Assembly: GCA_030644725.1 (NCBI GenBank)
Contig: CP130629.1
Coordinates: 3,487,501-3,551,500, forward strand
Direction of reading: 5' to 3'
Source: Candidatus Electrothrix communis
GTDB taxonomy: Bacteria; Desulfobacterota; Desulfobulbia; Desulfobulbales; Desulfobulbaceae
Length of the DNA stretch: 64,000 bases
Part shown: positions 1 to 9,121 of the stretch, piece after piece
How the letters are laid out: the number at the start of each line of letters is the position of its first letter
How positions within the stretch are numbered: the stretch's first letter is position 1
Notes under the pieces: generated by a model
The model's input: only the letters and a program-made list of their open reading frames with translations
Databases searched by the model: none
What the model was told of the DNA's origin: nothing
Position numbers and translations under genes: made by a program

Positions 1-2
1 CG

Positions 3-578
3 ATTCCGGTCATTGAGCGTTTGTGGCTGCTTTTGGCCCATTATAACGGTCAGACCATAAATTACAGTAAACTGGCGGCTGCTGCTGATATATCAATACC
101 GACGTTAAAGAAATACCTGTCAATTCTGGAACAGACCTATATGGTTCGTTTACTGCCCCCTGCGGAGACAAACCTTAAAAAGAGGTTGGTCAAGTCGCCG
201 AAAATTTATTTACGGGACAGCGGAATCCTGCATGCTTTACTTGATATCGAGCAGTATGACTTTTTGCTCTCCAACCCGATGGCGGGTGCATCCTGGGAGG
301 GCTTTGTCATTGAAAATATCATTACGGAGTATGATCGCTGGCGACCGTCTTTTATACGAACCTCCAACGGGGCTGAAATAGATCTCATGCTGGAGAGGGC
401 AGGAGAAAAACATCTTTTTGAATGCAAGCTCTCAAAAGCTCCGAAACCTTCACGGGGATTTTACGAGCTGATTGATGCAGTGCAGCCTGCATCGGCATGG
501 GTTGTTGCTCCGGTTGATGAACCCTATGAAATAAAAAAAGGAATTCATGTCTGTGCCCCGGTCGATCTGGAAATATAA
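3..578 (+). CDS. DUF4143-type P-loop ATPase, C-terminal part (5' end outside window)
   Basis: The reading frame is open to the left edge, so the start and the N-terminal P-loop ATPase domain lie outside the window. What remains is a helix-turn-helix-like stretch near YSKLAAAADISIPTLKKYLS, then a PD-(D/E)XK-like segment (GAEIDLMLE ... HLFECKLSK). This arrangement is typical of DUF4143 proteins, which pair an AAA ATPase with a nuclease-like C-terminus. Their cellular role is poorly known and many are mobile or defence-associated. The family call rests on the C-terminal pattern alone. A repeat-containing gap of about 240 bp follows. Confidence 0.7.
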   Translation: MPVIERLWLLLAHYNGQTINYSKLAAAADISIPTLKKYLSILEQTYMVRLLPPAETNLKKRLVKSPKIYLRDSGILHALLDIEQYDFLLSNPMAGASWEGFVIENIITEYDRWRPSFIRTSNGAEIDLMLERAGEKHLFECKLSKAPKPSRGFYELIDAVQPASAWVVAPVDEPYEIKKGIHVCAPVDLEI

Positions 579-766
579 TACAGCTGCTTGCGGAACAGCC
601 GGGAATCGGCAAGCCCGGACGGGTTGCGGGCATCAGAGAGATGATTGTCAGCGGACTTGCCGTATGTTATCCCCTATTTTGTACAGGAAGGTACTGGTAT
701 CATGCTGCGAATCATGCATACTTCCATGAAATGGCCTGAGTTTTTTTGATCTATCAGAAATCAATC

Positions 767-806
767 GAGTCTGACCCTATTGATCAGAGTCTGACCCTAT
801 TGATCA
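767..806. repeat. Tandem 20-bp repeat, two copies
   Basis: GAGTCTGACCCTATTGATCA occurs twice in direct succession (767-786 and 787-806), just past the stop codon of the minus-strand gene that ends at 821. A near-identical inverted copy with one mismatch lies at about 11038-11059. It is a dispersed non-coding repeat, possibly of the REP/RAYT kind. Nothing else is evident in the 579-820 gap. Confidence 0.8.
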
Positions 807-820
807 TTTTTTTCTCAGAC

Positions 821-2044
821 TCAATACCCCCAACTCCGTGTACGCCTTTCCTGTAACTCACCTACATCATAAGGCTCTATTCGCGATTCACGGACAGTAG
901 AAAGCATGCTAGATTTTTCTCCTCCTCTTAAACTATAGAATGTATTTCTAGGGTTCCATATTTGAATATTAAACTCAGGTGTTTCAATTTTTTTTCTGTT
1001 ATTGGTGTCAAATTGAAGAACGATTTTAAGTGTGGCTGATTTGTTTGCTCCAATAGTTAACCCAAACCTATCAAACCCTCCGGGAGGAATTTCATGTGCG
1101 ACAGATATTTCATCATCAATTGCTGGGTCATTTACATTAACCATTAAGTTGTAAATGGCACTTGGAGATATGAGGCTATACCTAACACCTTTGTCATATC
1201 CTACATATTCAAAACGATCATCAGAGAAATAAATACGCTTATTATCATATGCTCCCCTTTCTATACTTACTACCTTCATCTCATCTTTATGAGAAACGCC
1301 ATCATTAGATTCATAAGTTGCAACTAGCTGTATAGGCGTGATACCGTTTTTCTTGATAATATTTTGGAATTTGAATAAATCATCACGTTCTGACGATTCG
1401 GGTGGTAAAGGACGCACTAAATTTACTGGAAGCATATTAACTAGGACTTCCTCTTTTCTTAAAATAGTGAATATATTTGAAGATAACTTTTTTTCTTCAG
1501 AAATAATGCTTTGTTGAATTACTTTTTTCTCAATACTTAAACTATTTTCTATCTTAAGTGAATGATCGAACTGAGATAAATCAATATTCGCCTTGAAATT
1601 CTTTGCATCCCCCCAGCCAAAATTTCTAACAAGTAGAACTAAATCACCATCTACAACTTCAATTGAATATTCAAGAGATGGAGTTTTATCTATTTCCACT
1701 TCTATCGTTTTAATTTTAATACGAGTAATAAGCTCACTCGTTTTTCCTTGATTGTGAAATTTTAAATCAAGAACAGGAAAATCGTTTAAATATTCTTTAC
1801 TTTGTATAACATTCGAAACGTCTACATAAGAGGAATTATCGGTGACACCTATACCAGCCAATTGCGTTTTCGGAGCAGATTCTGCACGTTTCTGCGCAAC
1901 TGATGAATCATTGTACTGAAGGACAAATACTGCCGTTGACGAAAGTATTAATATAAACGTCAATGAAAATAAGACTTGAGCCCAGGTTGGGTAATAAGCT
2001 ATCAAGGGAACAACTGACTGTATCGTTTTAAGAATGCTTTCCAT
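821..2044 (-). CDS. Orphan single-pass membrane protein, AT-rich
   Basis: This 407-residue protein is not recognised. It has an N-terminal hydrophobic segment (about residues 20-42, VLFSLTFILILSSTAVFVLQ). The rest is soluble and probably beta-rich, with stretches such as VLDLKFHNQGKTSELITRIKIKTIEVEI that resemble membrane-anchored proteins of the DUF4352 or CARDB kind, although I cannot assign it to either. Base composition is clearly more AT-rich than the neighbouring housekeeping genes, which suggests horizontal acquisition. It stands alone, flanked by repeats on its 3' side and by a 750-bp gene-free stretch upstream. Confidence 0.7.
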   Translation of the reverse strand: MESILKTIQSVVPLIAYYPTWAQVLFSLTFILILSSTAVFVLQYNDSSVAQKRAESAPKTQLAGIGVTDNSSYVDVSNVIQSKEYLNDFPVLDLKFHNQGKTSELITRIKIKTIEVEIDKTPSLEYSIEVVDGDLVLLVRNFGWGDAKNFKANIDLSQFDHSLKIENSLSIEKKVIQQSIISEEKKLSSNIFTILRKEEVLVNMLPVNLVRPLPPESSERDDLFKFQNIIKKNGITPIQLVATYESNDGVSHKDEMKVVSIERGAYDNKRIYFSDDRFEYVGYDKGVRYSLISPSAIYNLMVNVNDPAIDDEISVAHEIPPGGFDRFGLTIGANKSATLKIVLQFDTNNRKKIETPEFNIQIWNPRNTFYSLRGGEKSSMLSTVRESRIEPYDVGELQERRTRSWGY

Positions 2045-2797
2045 ATTATAAATCTCATGTATTAAGCCTGCTTGGCGAAAAATCTAACCGTTGATTATCA
2101 GGCGTTTTTCATTGCTAACAGCTAATATTGACAATATCAGACACATATCCCTTGATAATCAGTTATCAGGCGTAACCGTTGCTCATGCGCCTAACCGAAA
2201 ATCTCATTATTTATGGGAATATACAACCATGCTGAACCTAAAAAGTAAATAGGAATCCATGACTTTTTGGCAAAAAGGTACCACACCCGGCATCACAGGG
2301 CAAAATTAAACCGCGCAGTGATGCGGATTACAGAGCGGGGTCACAAGTTATAATCCCGACTATTCCCGATGTAACTAGCTGGAAAAAATAAACTACGCTG
2401 TTTTTCCTCGAAAATATCCGATAAAATGAGCTACGAGGGTAGAATTCTGTTTCGGGAACATAAAGCCCCTTTCACGGCAGTAAAATATTTCCGGGAGCGG
2501 GTTTAACTGCCTAGTCTGACGTTTATAATTCCGGCAATCAAAATTCTCAACGCGACATTTGAATCCTTCAGCAAGGCATGTCTTGCTGGGAACAGAGAAA
2601 GAAAAGAAGAAATATTCCGGTAACTCATTACAGTGAACTACGTTTTCCTGTGGCTATCTATCGCGTAAAATGCTAGAGTTGCATTGTAAATGGCCACAGG
2701 GTGGTAATCAGGCAGCCTCTCTCATCCCCACCCTGTAAAGGGTTACAAAAAAAATGAGCGAAGGATGAAGAGAAAAATTCTATCATAACTAATTATT
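2045..2797. other. Gene-free stretch of about 750 bp
   Basis: No convincing ORF is present on either strand. Short direct repeats occur around 2085-2195: TATCAGGCGT appears twice, and the CTAACCG and AACCGTTG words recur. Two mutually exclusive hairpins occur near the right end and are listed separately. Part of it may be decayed accessory DNA around the AT-rich gene at 821-2044. Confidence 0.5.
2647..2735 (+). promoter_or_regulatory. Two competing hairpins in the leader of the beta-helix gene
   Basis: CCTGTGGC (2647-2654) can pair with GCCACAGG (2693-2700). CAGGGTGG (2697-2704) can pair with CCACCCTG (2728-2735). The pairings share bases 2697-2700, so only one can form at a time. The second stem ends about 60 nt before the ATG at 2798. 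There is no T-run, so a classical attenuator is not shown; the geometry is only suggestive of a switch. Confidence 0.3.
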
Positions 2798-4180
2798 ATG
2801 GCCTTAAAAAAACACATCCTGTTCTTCTGCACTCTCTTTTCCCTCCTCCCTTATACAGTCTGTCAGTCACAGGGAGCAGAAGGGCTTTCCCCCCATAATC
2901 TTCTCGACGGACACAGTGTTGAGAGCGTTACTCTGGCTCCATTTGAGGAGGCTGTGACAAAGAAGTTACAGCTGGCCCAGGAAAAAGCCCTGAGCCTTAT
3001 TGACGGACAATTCCATAAGAAAGGAAACATACTTCTCGTCCCCGAAAAATACAAGACCATCCAGTCAGCCATTAATGCTGCGACATCAGGCGATTCCGTG
3101 GTTGTTAAGGAAGGGATCTATTACGAACAGCTGGTCATGAAAGACGGCGTGAAGCTTGTTTCAGATTCTTCCAACAAGGGCGATGAACTCGTTCCCGTGG
3201 ATCAGGCGATTTTGCAACTGCCCCGCAGGACCCTGCGGACTATCATTGACGGCTCGAAGTCTTCCCCATCCCATCACGGCATGTTTGACTTCACAGAGGG
3301 ACTCGGCTCCACAACCATTATTGATGGGTTCACCATCCAGAATTTACCCAGACAGAACCATCACGAACCCGGTCATGCCCATGCTATCAACATGAGAGGG
3401 GCAAGTGCCGTGGTGATGAACTGCGTTATCCGCAATAATGGTTCCACCGGAATTGGCAGCCATGTTTTTTTCAAGGATCAAAAACAGCCTATGGCCACCC
3501 GAGATTTTCGCTGGCAGAACATCCAAACACGGTCTTCAGCGGTGATCTATAATAATATTATCCGTGATAACTTTGGATTAGGGATCGGGTGTAATCATTT
3601 TTCAACACCCTGGATACTGGGAAATGAAATTTTTGGCAACGATGATTCGGAACTCACCGGAATACCCACACCGGGCATTGGCGTGAAACACGGCGCAGCA
3701 CCTACCATTCTGGGCAATCTCGTGCATAATAACCCCGGTGGAGGTATCCTGACCGGGAAAGGAGAGCCCCAAGGGAAACATCAGATAGACAAGCCAACTG
3801 CTCCTTTGATTACGCAAAATATAGTCTATAGCAATGCAGAGGAAAAACCAGGTATAGGGAATGATGATGCTGGCTCAAAGGAATTTCCCGTCAGAATTAT
3901 TGAAAATATTGTGACAAAGGAGCGCGCGGTGGGGATTGGCTTAATGAACGGGGGAGTGAGTATCTTGGAAGGAAATATCGTTACAGATACTGGATCTGTG
4001 GGGATCGCCGTTAATGGCAGCACTGTCCTTACACTGAATCGTAACAAGGTAACAAAAACAGGCGCACCAGGTATTGTTATTGTCTCTGGTTCAGAGGTTC
4101 ATGAGATGCAACAAAATATCGTGACGAACACTCGTGGGCCAAAAATTAGAATTAAAGAGAGCATGGTTGATGAAAAATGA
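2798..4180 (+). CDS. Secreted right-handed beta-helix protein
   Basis: The 460-residue protein starts with a clear signal peptide (MALKKHILFFCTLFSLLP, cleavage probably near residue 26). Residues about 80-450 form a parallel beta-helix fold with PbH1-type repeats. Examples are TIQSAINAATSGDSVVVKEGIYYEQ, split here as TIQSAINAAT and GIYYEQLVMKDG, followed by repeated N-x-I/V turns (MNCVIRNNGSTGIG, IYNNIIRDNFGLGIG, ILEGNIVTDTGSVGI). Such proteins (DUF1565/NosD-like) are usually secreted or surface carbohydrate-binding or lyase-like proteins; no catalytic residues can be assigned. Its 3' end overlaps the convergent shikimate kinase gene by 29 bp. Confidence 0.85.
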   Translation: MALKKHILFFCTLFSLLPYTVCQSQGAEGLSPHNLLDGHSVESVTLAPFEEAVTKKLQLAQEKALSLIDGQFHKKGNILLVPEKYKTIQSAINAATSGDSVVVKEGIYYEQLVMKDGVKLVSDSSNKGDELVPVDQAILQLPRRTLRTIIDGSKSSPSHHGMFDFTEGLGSTTIIDGFTIQNLPRQNHHEPGHAHAINMRGASAVVMNCVIRNNGSTGIGSHVFFKDQKQPMATRDFRWQNIQTRSSAVIYNNIIRDNFGLGIGCNHFSTPWILGNEIFGNDDSELTGIPTPGIGVKHGAAPTILGNLVHNNPGGGILTGKGEPQGKHQIDKPTAPLITQNIVYSNAEEKPGIGNDDAGSKEFPVRIIENIVTKERAVGIGLMNGGVSILEGNIVTDTGSVGIAVNGSTVLTLNRNKVTKTGAPGIVIVSGSEVHEMQQNIVTNTRGPKIRIKESMVDEK

Positions 4181-4895
4181 GCTGTTCATGAATCACCCCA
4201 GCCAACGCCTTCGGCGTTTTTCCCTCCGTATCCAGCGCCAAGTCTGAACCGGCCCGATAGAGCGGTTCTCGTTCCGCCAGCACAGCGGATATCTCCTTGG
4301 CCGGATCCTGCACATCCTCCTGCCTGTCTCTGCCTCCTGTTAATGCAGGCCGTTGCGCGGCAGTCTTCTGGTCCCGCGCAAGCCGAGACAGGGTGGTGGC
4401 GAGATCCGTGCGCAGCCAGACCACAAAAGATCCTTGATGCAGCTCCTGCCATTCATTCTGATGAAGAATAGCCCCGCCGCCGGTGGCGATAATCGTTTCC
4501 TGCCAGCAAGGAAGTTCAGCCAATAAGGTCTGCTCCTGCTCGCGAAAATACGGCCAGCCATGCTGCCTAACCGCTTCAGTAACGGAACAGCCCATACGCT
4601 GGCAGAGCTCCTGATCCGTATCCAAAAAACGGAACCCGATTAAGCGGGCAAGAGCCTTGCCCACGGCTGTTTTACCGGTAGCTCGAAATCCTGTCAGGAC
4701 AATGCGGTCGGGAAGCCCCTGCTGTTTATCCGCTCCGTTCTTCATCGTCTGCGTTTCTCTATCTGCTGCCATACCTTGCACGTTGTTCACAAACTCCTTA
4801 TGCTGTTGGATTGATCCAGCTCGGGCAGAGGGAAAGAGCTGGTCCGGTATTTTTCCCTTTTCCTCCTGCCGCAGGTACTGTATGACATACGGCAT
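4152..4895 (-). CDS. aroK: Shikimate kinase with N-terminal extension
   Basis: Shikimate kinase phosphorylates shikimate at the 3-OH in the pathway to chorismate. Visible motifs are the Walker A GFRATGKTAVGK, the shikimate-binding DTD (FLDTDQEL), R in YFREQE and the GGG loop (ATGGGAIL). The kinase fold begins about residue 64. The long start at 4895 is favoured by a GAGGG Shine-Dalgarno about 10 nt upstream, giving a 60-residue extension not normal for AroK. Internal ATGs at 4772 and 4745 would give a conventional length. An insertion rich in Asp, Gln and Arg (GGRDRQEDVQDPAKEIS) sits in the lid region. It converges on the beta-helix gene. Confidence 0.85.
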   Translation of the reverse strand: MPYVIQYLRQEEKGKIPDQLFPSARAGSIQQHKEFVNNVQGMAADRETQTMKNGADKQQGLPDRIVLTGFRATGKTAVGKALARLIGFRFLDTDQELCQRMGCSVTEAVRQHGWPYFREQEQTLLAELPCWQETIIATGGGAILHQNEWQELHQGSFVVWLRTDLATTLSRLARDQKTAAQRPALTGGRDRQEDVQDPAKEISAVLAEREPLYRAGSDLALDTEGKTPKALAGVIHEQLIFHQPCSL

Positions 4896-4985
4896 AAATT
4901 TTCATCCCTCAATGAGATCCCATGAAAAAAACTATGCTACCAGGCCGGAGAACGGCGGAACACAAGGCAGCTGCGGAGGATATCC

Positions 4986-6314
4986 TTGGCTGCTGATAAT
5001 CTTTTTGATTTGGTCGGCCAGCTCCATTTTCCTTCCCTGGTCACCGGCATCGTCCTGACAGCATTGAGCATGCTGTCCTTGCTTCTGGTGATCTCTCATC
5101 GGCTCCAGCGCAAGAACCTCCGGCTTTCCCTGCACCTGGAACAGGCAGAGCGGAATGCCCGCCGCTTTGAACAGGAGGCGGAAGAGCTGCGCCGCGAGCG
5201 GGACAACCTGCGCCAGCAGAAGGAGGAGGTGGAGCGAGATAACATCGGCCTGGAGGCTTTTCTCCATGAAACCAGGACTCTTGCCGGTGAGCGCCAGCAA
5301 TTCCTTGCCCAAAGTAAACAACAGCTGGAAGAGGATTTTTATAATCTCTCCCGCAAGGTCATGGCCGAGCAGGGCAGAGTTCTTCAAGAGCAGCATGCCG
5401 GGGGCTTGGAAAATCTCTTGTCCCCGGTGCAGAACCAGTTGGATTCCTTTCGCAAAAAGGTCGAGGATGTCTATGAACGGGAATCCCGTGATCGTCTCTT
5501 CTTAATTAAGGAGGTTGAACATCTCAAGCAATTGAACGAACGGATCAGCCGGGAAGCGGTTGATCTGACCAAGGCCTTGCAGGGCACCAATAAATTGCAG
5601 GGGCAATGGGGCGAGATGGTGCTGGAGCGACTCCTGGAGGAATCTGGGCTCCGGCCGGGCAGCGAGTTTGCCACCCAGGTTTCCCAACGGGATGAGCAGG
5701 GACGCCTCAAGCAGCCGGATGTGATTGTCTATCTGCCGGAGAACAGGGCCGTGATCATTGACGCCAAGGTGTCCCTGAACAGCTATGTCGAGGCCAGCCG
5801 GACCGATGACGAGAGGGAGCGGGAGCAGCATCTGACCAACCATATCAACTCCATCCAGCAGCATGTCAACGGTTTGAGCAAGAAGCAGTATCAGCAGCTT
5901 CCTGAACTGACCACCCTTGATTTTGTCCTGCTCTTTATCCCGGTGGAAGGGGCCTTTCAGGCGGCGGTCAGCAGGAAGCCGGAATTACTCACCCAGTCGC
6001 TGCGGCGTCGGGTGATGCTTGCCTCGCCCTCGACCCTGTTGGCGATCCTCCGCACCATCCATCATATCTGGCGGCTGGATGAACAGAACCGGAACAGTCA
6101 GATCATTGCCCTGGAGGCGGGGAAACTTTATGATAAATTTGTCGGTTTTACCGAAGCCTTTAGCGAGGTAGGCAACCGGCTGGACCAGGCCCGACAGAGC
6201 TGGCAATTGGCGGAAAAACGGCTGAGCACGGGCAAGGGAAATCTCATTGACCGGGCTGAGGCCTTGCGACAGCTCGGTGTCCAACCGAGCAAAGATCTCT
6301 CAAAGGAACGATGA
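4986..6314 (+). CDS. rmuC: DNA recombination protein RmuC
   Basis: RmuC proteins limit inversions and process recombination intermediates. They have an N-terminal membrane anchor, a long coiled coil and a PD-(D/E)XK-like domain. Here residues about 18-37 are hydrophobic (LVTGIVLTALSMLSLLLVIS). Residues 45-190 are strongly heptad coiled coil. The RmuC domain follows, with GQWGEMVLERLLEESGL, the nuclease-like DVIVYLP ... VIIDAKVSLNSY, and DFVLLFIPVEGAF. The start is TTG at 4986, chosen because GGAGGA lies 5 nt upstream. The stop overlaps the rsmB start (ATGA), so the two are translationally coupled. Confidence 0.93.
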   Translation: MAADNLFDLVGQLHFPSLVTGIVLTALSMLSLLLVISHRLQRKNLRLSLHLEQAERNARRFEQEAEELRRERDNLRQQKEEVERDNIGLEAFLHETRTLAGERQQFLAQSKQQLEEDFYNLSRKVMAEQGRVLQEQHAGGLENLLSPVQNQLDSFRKKVEDVYERESRDRLFLIKEVEHLKQLNERISREAVDLTKALQGTNKLQGQWGEMVLERLLEESGLRPGSEFATQVSQRDEQGRLKQPDVIVYLPENRAVIIDAKVSLNSYVEASRTDDEREREQHLTNHINSIQQHVNGLSKKQYQQLPELTTLDFVLLFIPVEGAFQAAVSRKPELLTQSLRRRVMLASPSTLLAILRTIHHIWRLDEQNRNSQIIALEAGKLYDKFVGFTEAFSEVGNRLDQARQSWQLAEKRLSTGKGNLIDRAEALRQLGVQPSKDLSKER

Positions 6315-7684
6315 TGCAGAAGAAGGTACTCACCTCCCGAAGTTTGGCGCTGGAAACCCTGGTGCAATGGGCTGGCAGCGGAAAACCGATGCAGGGTTTT
6401 ATCAACAGGATTATTCATGACTCTGGCCTGAAAAACGAGGAGCGTCAGCTGGCCGTTATGCTGGTCATGGGAGTCTTGCGGGAACAGGAATATCTTGATA
6501 TTGTTATCAGCCGCTTCTCTAAAACCAAGCTGGCCAAAATGAAGCCGCTGACCCTGGCTGCCCTGCGGATCGGGATTGTGCAGATCTGCTGCTTGGAGCG
6601 CATTCCGGATTCGGCAGCGGTCAACGAGACCGTTAAGTCCCTCAAGAAGATGGGGCAACCCACGTGGCTTTGCAGTTTTGTTAACGGCACCCTGCGTAAT
6701 ATTGCGAGAAATAAGGAGAGCCTGCCGGGGCCGGAAAGCGCAGGGCCTGGGGAAACACCGGTGCTCAATCATCCTGCTTGGCTGACCGAGCGTTGGCAGA
6801 AGCATTTCGGGACGGAGCAGATGCAGGCTATTTGCCAAGTCAATAATACGGAACCAACCCTCTGTCTCCAGGTTAATCAGGCGCGAACAGATCGGGAGAC
6901 CCTGGCTACGCATTTTGCAGAGCAGGGGATACGAACCGAGCCGGGGAGCTTTGCTCCAGACAGCCTGATTCTTCCTGAGCAACGGGGGGCGGTGACAGGC
7001 TTACCGGGTTTTGCTGAAGGCCTGTTTCAGGTCCAGGATCAGGCAGCTCGCTTGGCCTGTGAGCTTCTGGGACCGTTTAAAGAGCAGGGCCGTTATCTGG
7101 ACGGCTGTGCTGGCTTGGGCGGTAAGACCTGTATTCTTGCTGCGCTTCTCCCTCAGGAAGCCTCTCTTTTTGCGGTTGATCCGGATCAGCGACGTTTTCG
7201 CTTGCTGCAAGAAAATCTTCAACGACAGGGCCTTGCTGAGCGGGTTAATATTATGCAACAAGAGTTGCAGGAGGTTGCAGCCTCAGAACAATGTGTTTCT
7301 GGTGGTTTATTTGACGGCATCCTCATTGATGCGCCTTGTACCGGCACCGGGGTTATCCGCAAACATCCTGATATCCGCTGGAACCGGCAGCCGGAAGACT
7401 TTGTTGCTTCTCAGGAACAACAGCTTGCGCTGCTGCGGACGGCTGCGGCCTTGGTCAAACCGGGCGGGGTGTTGGTCTATGCCACCTGTTCCCTTGAGCC
7501 AGAGGAAAATCAAGAGGTGATTGAGCAGTTTCTCAGCTCCTTTGCTGCCTTTGAGCTGACTAATTGCCGGGATTTTCTGCCTGAAGCCGCTGCCTCTTTT
7601 GTTGATGCAAAGGGCTTTTTTGCTCCTCTGCCCACAGAGGAGATCGAAGGCTTTTTTGCGGCTCGGTTGGTGCGTAAGGTTTAA
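6311..7684 (+). CDS. rsmB: 16S rRNA (cytosine-967-C5)-methyltransferase
   Basis: The 457-residue protein has the full RsmB layout. An N-terminal NusB-like helical domain (residues about 1-140, with RSLALETLVQW and AAVNETVKSLKK) is followed by a Rossmann methyltransferase domain. Visible are the SAM loop DGCAGLGGKT, the motif IV cysteine in DAPCTGTGVIRKHPDIRW, and the catalytic cysteine of motif VI in YATCSLEPEEN. It modifies C967 of 16S rRNA before 30S assembly. It overlaps rmuC by 4 bp; an alternative ATG lies 3 bp further on. Confidence 0.94.
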   Translation: MMQKKVLTSRSLALETLVQWAGSGKPMQGFINRIIHDSGLKNEERQLAVMLVMGVLREQEYLDIVISRFSKTKLAKMKPLTLAALRIGIVQICCLERIPDSAAVNETVKSLKKMGQPTWLCSFVNGTLRNIARNKESLPGPESAGPGETPVLNHPAWLTERWQKHFGTEQMQAICQVNNTEPTLCLQVNQARTDRETLATHFAEQGIRTEPGSFAPDSLILPEQRGAVTGLPGFAEGLFQVQDQAARLACELLGPFKEQGRYLDGCAGLGGKTCILAALLPQEASLFAVDPDQRRFRLLQENLQRQGLAERVNIMQQELQEVAASEQCVSGGLFDGILIDAPCTGTGVIRKHPDIRWNRQPEDFVASQEQQLALLRTAAALVKPGGVLVYATCSLEPEENQEVIEQFLSSFAAFELTNCRDFLPEAAASFVDAKGFFAPLPTEEIEGFFAARLVRKV

Positions 7685-7763
7685 TAATCTGATACAGTCT
7701 GGCCTCAAGATCAATGAATCAATTAATAACTCGCTGTTGCGATAGCGATAAGGAGAAATAATA

Positions 7764-8357
7764 ATGGCAGAAATAAAATCCACGATGGAATTGGTCATGG
7801 AGCGGGCTGCTCGCATGGGCAGGGCAAGCGATGACGAGTTGCAGCAGGAAGATCAACGCAAAGAGGGGATGAAGCTGGCAGCTGATTTTCTGGACGGAAA
7901 GATCGAGAGCCTGATGACAGCCTTAGCAGACCAGCCCAAGGAAAAGCAGATGGGTATTCGCAGCGGCATGGTAGATACCCTGCTGCGCAATATTTTCCTC
8001 CATCGCGATGAACTCGGCAAAGAACGGACCGAAAAGGCTGCTCAGGGGATTCGAGAAATTAGCGGCGATGCTGGCGAGGTAGGGAGTATCTGTGCTGAAA
8101 TGCAGAATATCCTGGGGCAGTATAATCAGCACCGCGAACAGCTTCATCAGCAGCTGGAAGAACAGATTCGTATGCAGTATGAACAGATAATGGCCCAACA
8201 AGCTCAACAGGCAGGTATGCCGGGCGGTGCGAACCTTGAACAGATCCTGGAAGCCAAGGTCGATGAGGAGCTGGGAAAAATGGAGGCAGAGCTTGCCGAC
8301 CAGTATAATCAGGCCTTGGAGCAGTATAAGGGGGCAATCAGAGAACGATTGAGCTGA
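7764..8357 (+). CDS. Conserved coiled-coil protein of unknown function
   Basis: This 197-residue soluble acidic protein has no signal peptide or transmembrane segment and is not recognised. It is almost entirely helical and Gln/Glu-rich (HREQLHQQLEEQIRMQYEQIMAQQAQQ about residues 112-140, shown here in part as QLHQQLEEQIRMQYEQ), suggesting a coiled coil or filament-like assembly. AAGGAG lies upstream of the ATG at 7764. It follows rsmB by about 80 bp and is probably a separate transcript. The ordinary codon use suggests a resident gene. Confidence 0.7.
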   Translation: MAEIKSTMELVMERAARMGRASDDELQQEDQRKEGMKLAADFLDGKIESLMTALADQPKEKQMGIRSGMVDTLLRNIFLHRDELGKERTEKAAQGIREISGDAGEVGSICAEMQNILGQYNQHREQLHQQLEEQIRMQYEQIMAQQAQQAGMPGGANLEQILEAKVDEELGKMEAELADQYNQALEQYKGAIRERLS

Positions 8358-8382
8358 AGAAAAGAGCTGAGGAAAAGAATTT

Positions 8383-8946
8383 CTACAGCTCCCCCTTCTC
8401 TTCCACAAGAAAAACTTGACGTAATTTGTAGAAATAATCAAGTCCTGACCAAACAGTCAGCACCAAGGCGACGTAGAGCACAACAAGGCCTATTTGGTGC
8501 AGATAGGGGATAGGCAGGAGGTCCAGGGGGAAGATCAGTATGCCTAAGCCGATATACTGTAAGGTGGATTTGATCTTTCCTAGGCCGCTGGCGGAAACCA
8601 CAATCCCGGAGGATGAGGCAAGGCCTCTGAGGCCGGTGACCATCATTTCGCGGGAGAGGATCACCAAGGCAATCCAGGCTGGAAGACGGCCAAGGGGTAT
8701 AAGCATAATAAGAGCCGTGGCCACGAGCAGCTTATCCGCCAAAGGGTCCATGAGCTTACCCAGGGTGCTCTCGGCTTCAAAACGGCGGGCAAGATAGCCG
8801 TCAACCCAGTCTGAGGCCGCAGCAATGGTGAACAGCAGGCAACAGAGGAAGGCCATGCCGGTTTTCTGCTCAAGCATGAGCAGGATTGCCAGGAGAGCAG
8901 TGAGCAGAAGACGGAAAGCGGTTATCAGATTTGGCAGGTGTTGCAT
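8383..8946 (-). CDS. pgsA: CDP-diacylglycerol-glycerol-3-phosphate 3-phosphatidyltransferase
   Basis: PgsA makes phosphatidylglycerophosphate, the committed step to phosphatidylglycerol. The CDP-alcohol phosphotransferase signature D-G-x2-A-R-x8-G-x3-D-x3-D is complete in DWVDGYLARRF ... GKLMDPLADK (residues about 46-71). The 187-residue length and about five hydrophobic segments are normal for the family. It is convergent with the coiled-coil gene at 7764-8357. The 175 bp between its start and the transglycosylase stop hold no other gene. Confidence 0.94.
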   Translation of the reverse strand: MQHLPNLITAFRLLLTALLAILLMLEQKTGMAFLCCLLFTIAAASDWVDGYLARRFEAESTLGKLMDPLADKLLVATALIMLIPLGRLPAWIALVILSREMMVTGLRGLASSSGIVVSASGLGKIKSTLQYIGLGILIFPLDLLPIPYLHQIGLVVLYVALVLTVWSGLDYFYKLRQVFLVEEKGEL

Positions 8947-9121
8947 AAAAATTCTTAGCTCAGCTTCAGGAAATACCCTACGTTGCTTGCAGCGTATTTT
9001 GAAAATCAGGGGAGGAGATTATTCTCAATCTCCAGAAATGAGGGCATCGGTTCGAAATGCGGAATGTGCGTTCAGTAAATACGAGTAATGTTGAATTATT
9101 GGCCAAGGCCTACTCGTTCTG

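Noticed and set aside
2287-2345. Possible cyclic-di-GMP-I (GEMM) riboswitch: GCATCACAGGGCAAA followed by GTGATGC
   Set aside because: Only the first conserved block resembles GEMM; the second block (the GGGACGCAAAGCC region) and the tetraloop receptor are absent.
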